The position numbers and the translations under genes are program-made. A model generated the notes under the pieces. The model had not been told where the DNA came from. It saw nothing but the letters and a program-made list of their open reading frames with translations, and ran no database searches. DNA of 32,108 nucleotides from Streptomyces africanus (GTDB lineage: Bacteria; Actinomycetota; Actinomycetes; Streptomycetales; Streptomycetaceae), in contig NZ_MUKA01000088.1 of NCBI RefSeq assembly GCF_002150735.1, positions 1-32,108 on the forward strand, read 5' to 3'. This document shows, one piece after another, positions 31,785-32,108 of this stretch. Position 1 is the first letter of the stretch, and each line of letters begins with the position of its first letter.

Positions 31785-32108
31785 GTGCCCGCCAGCCGCG
31801 TCCGCAGCCTTCCCGGCCGCCTCCGAAGCCGCCGCCGCAAGCCCCGAAGAGTCGCTCGGTGTGCAGCCGGCGTCGCTCTCCTGCTCGTCGGTGCGGTGGG
31901 CTGCGGGGACGCCGGGGGGCTGGTGGGGGCCGGGCCGACGCCGACGGCCGTCGGGCCGGCCCGGCTCTGGCCCGAGTTGACGCCGGCGTCCAGTCCCGCC
32001 TTCGAGATCGGCGAGGTGAACACCGAGGTGGTCAAGGGCGTCAAGGTGCCCGGCGACGACAACATCCGCCGGGTGGACCCGGTCGGGGTCGTCCGGGCCG
32101 AGATCGCC
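31785..32108 (+). CDS. Putative lipoprotein, N-terminal part (runs off the window)
   Basis: The GTG at 31785 follows CAGGAG. An Arg-rich n-region (RLRSRRRKPRRVARCAAG) and hydrophobic core (VALLLVGAVGC) end at a Cys that may be lipidated. A Pro/Gly-rich linker then leads to FEIGEVNTEVVKGVKVPGDD, where a periplasmic-type domain begins. The frame is open to the end of the window. Family not recognised. Confidence 0.6.
   Translation, partial: MPASRVRSLPGRLRSRRRKPRRVARCAAGVALLLVGAVGCGDAGGLVGAGPTPTAVGPARLWPELTPASSPAFEIGEVNTEVVKGVKVPGDDNIRRVDPVGVVRAEIA

Noticed and set aside
1..32108. CRISPR array
   Set aside because: No set of regularly spaced short direct repeats was seen, and no cas-like protein is encoded.

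Overview
The window reads as chromosomal DNA of a Streptomyces or close relative. GC content is very high with strong third-position GC bias, and the genes present are typical of that group: a pSAM2-type actinobacterial integrative and conjugative element (AICE), UTRA-type GntR regulators, DUF2637/Spd transfer proteins, azlCD beside an XRE-cupin regulator, a lysine-tailed Ku and a stand-alone LigD polymerase.

Region 1 (1-843) is chromosome: a single-domain response regulator and a tRNA-Arg(CCG) gene. Region 2 (about 796-20358) is an AICE inserted in the 3' end of that tRNA and bounded by 49-bp direct repeats. Its backbone on the minus strand is int (interrupted by one amber codon), xis, a rolling-circle RepSA-like initiator, a cluster of small Spd/transfer proteins and an FtsK-type TraB translocase. 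Two GntR/UTRA repressors follow, each with its own recognisable operator family: one at the tra promoter, the other around a zinc-motif/HATPase pair and a DUF1152 gene. The distal 8 kb is cargo. It holds the DUF1152 gene hit by an IS481-family element just before its stop codon, a 770-bp gene-free stretch with two large inverted-repeat structures, a membrane coiled-coil protein, a 933-aa AAA-type ATPase with a C-terminal RyR domain, and a frameshifted modification-dependent-type restriction endonuclease. The last two suggest a defence or conflict module.

Region 3 (20359 to about 22940) is a graveyard of earlier integrations. Two further integrase remnants lie in the same orientation as the live element's integrase. 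Between them are orphan cargo genes (a membrane-anchored protein and a pair of small unknown proteins) and a duplicated terminator hairpin.

Region 4 (22945-32108) is ordinary chromosome: a small membrane protein divergent from a TetR regulator, an Asp23/Gls24 protein, azlCD divergent from an XRE-cupin regulator, a secreted rhamnogalacturonan lyase (PL11), Ku divergent from LigD polymerase (non-homologous end joining), a NERD-like protein, a dual-specificity-type phosphatase and the start of a lipoprotein.

The best candidate for an undescribed system is the AICE cargo: the low-GC ATPase-RyR gene with an inverted repeat overlapping its ribosome binding site, together with its membrane-protein, nuclease and structured-DNA neighbours. 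All function calls are from reading translations; no database search was run.
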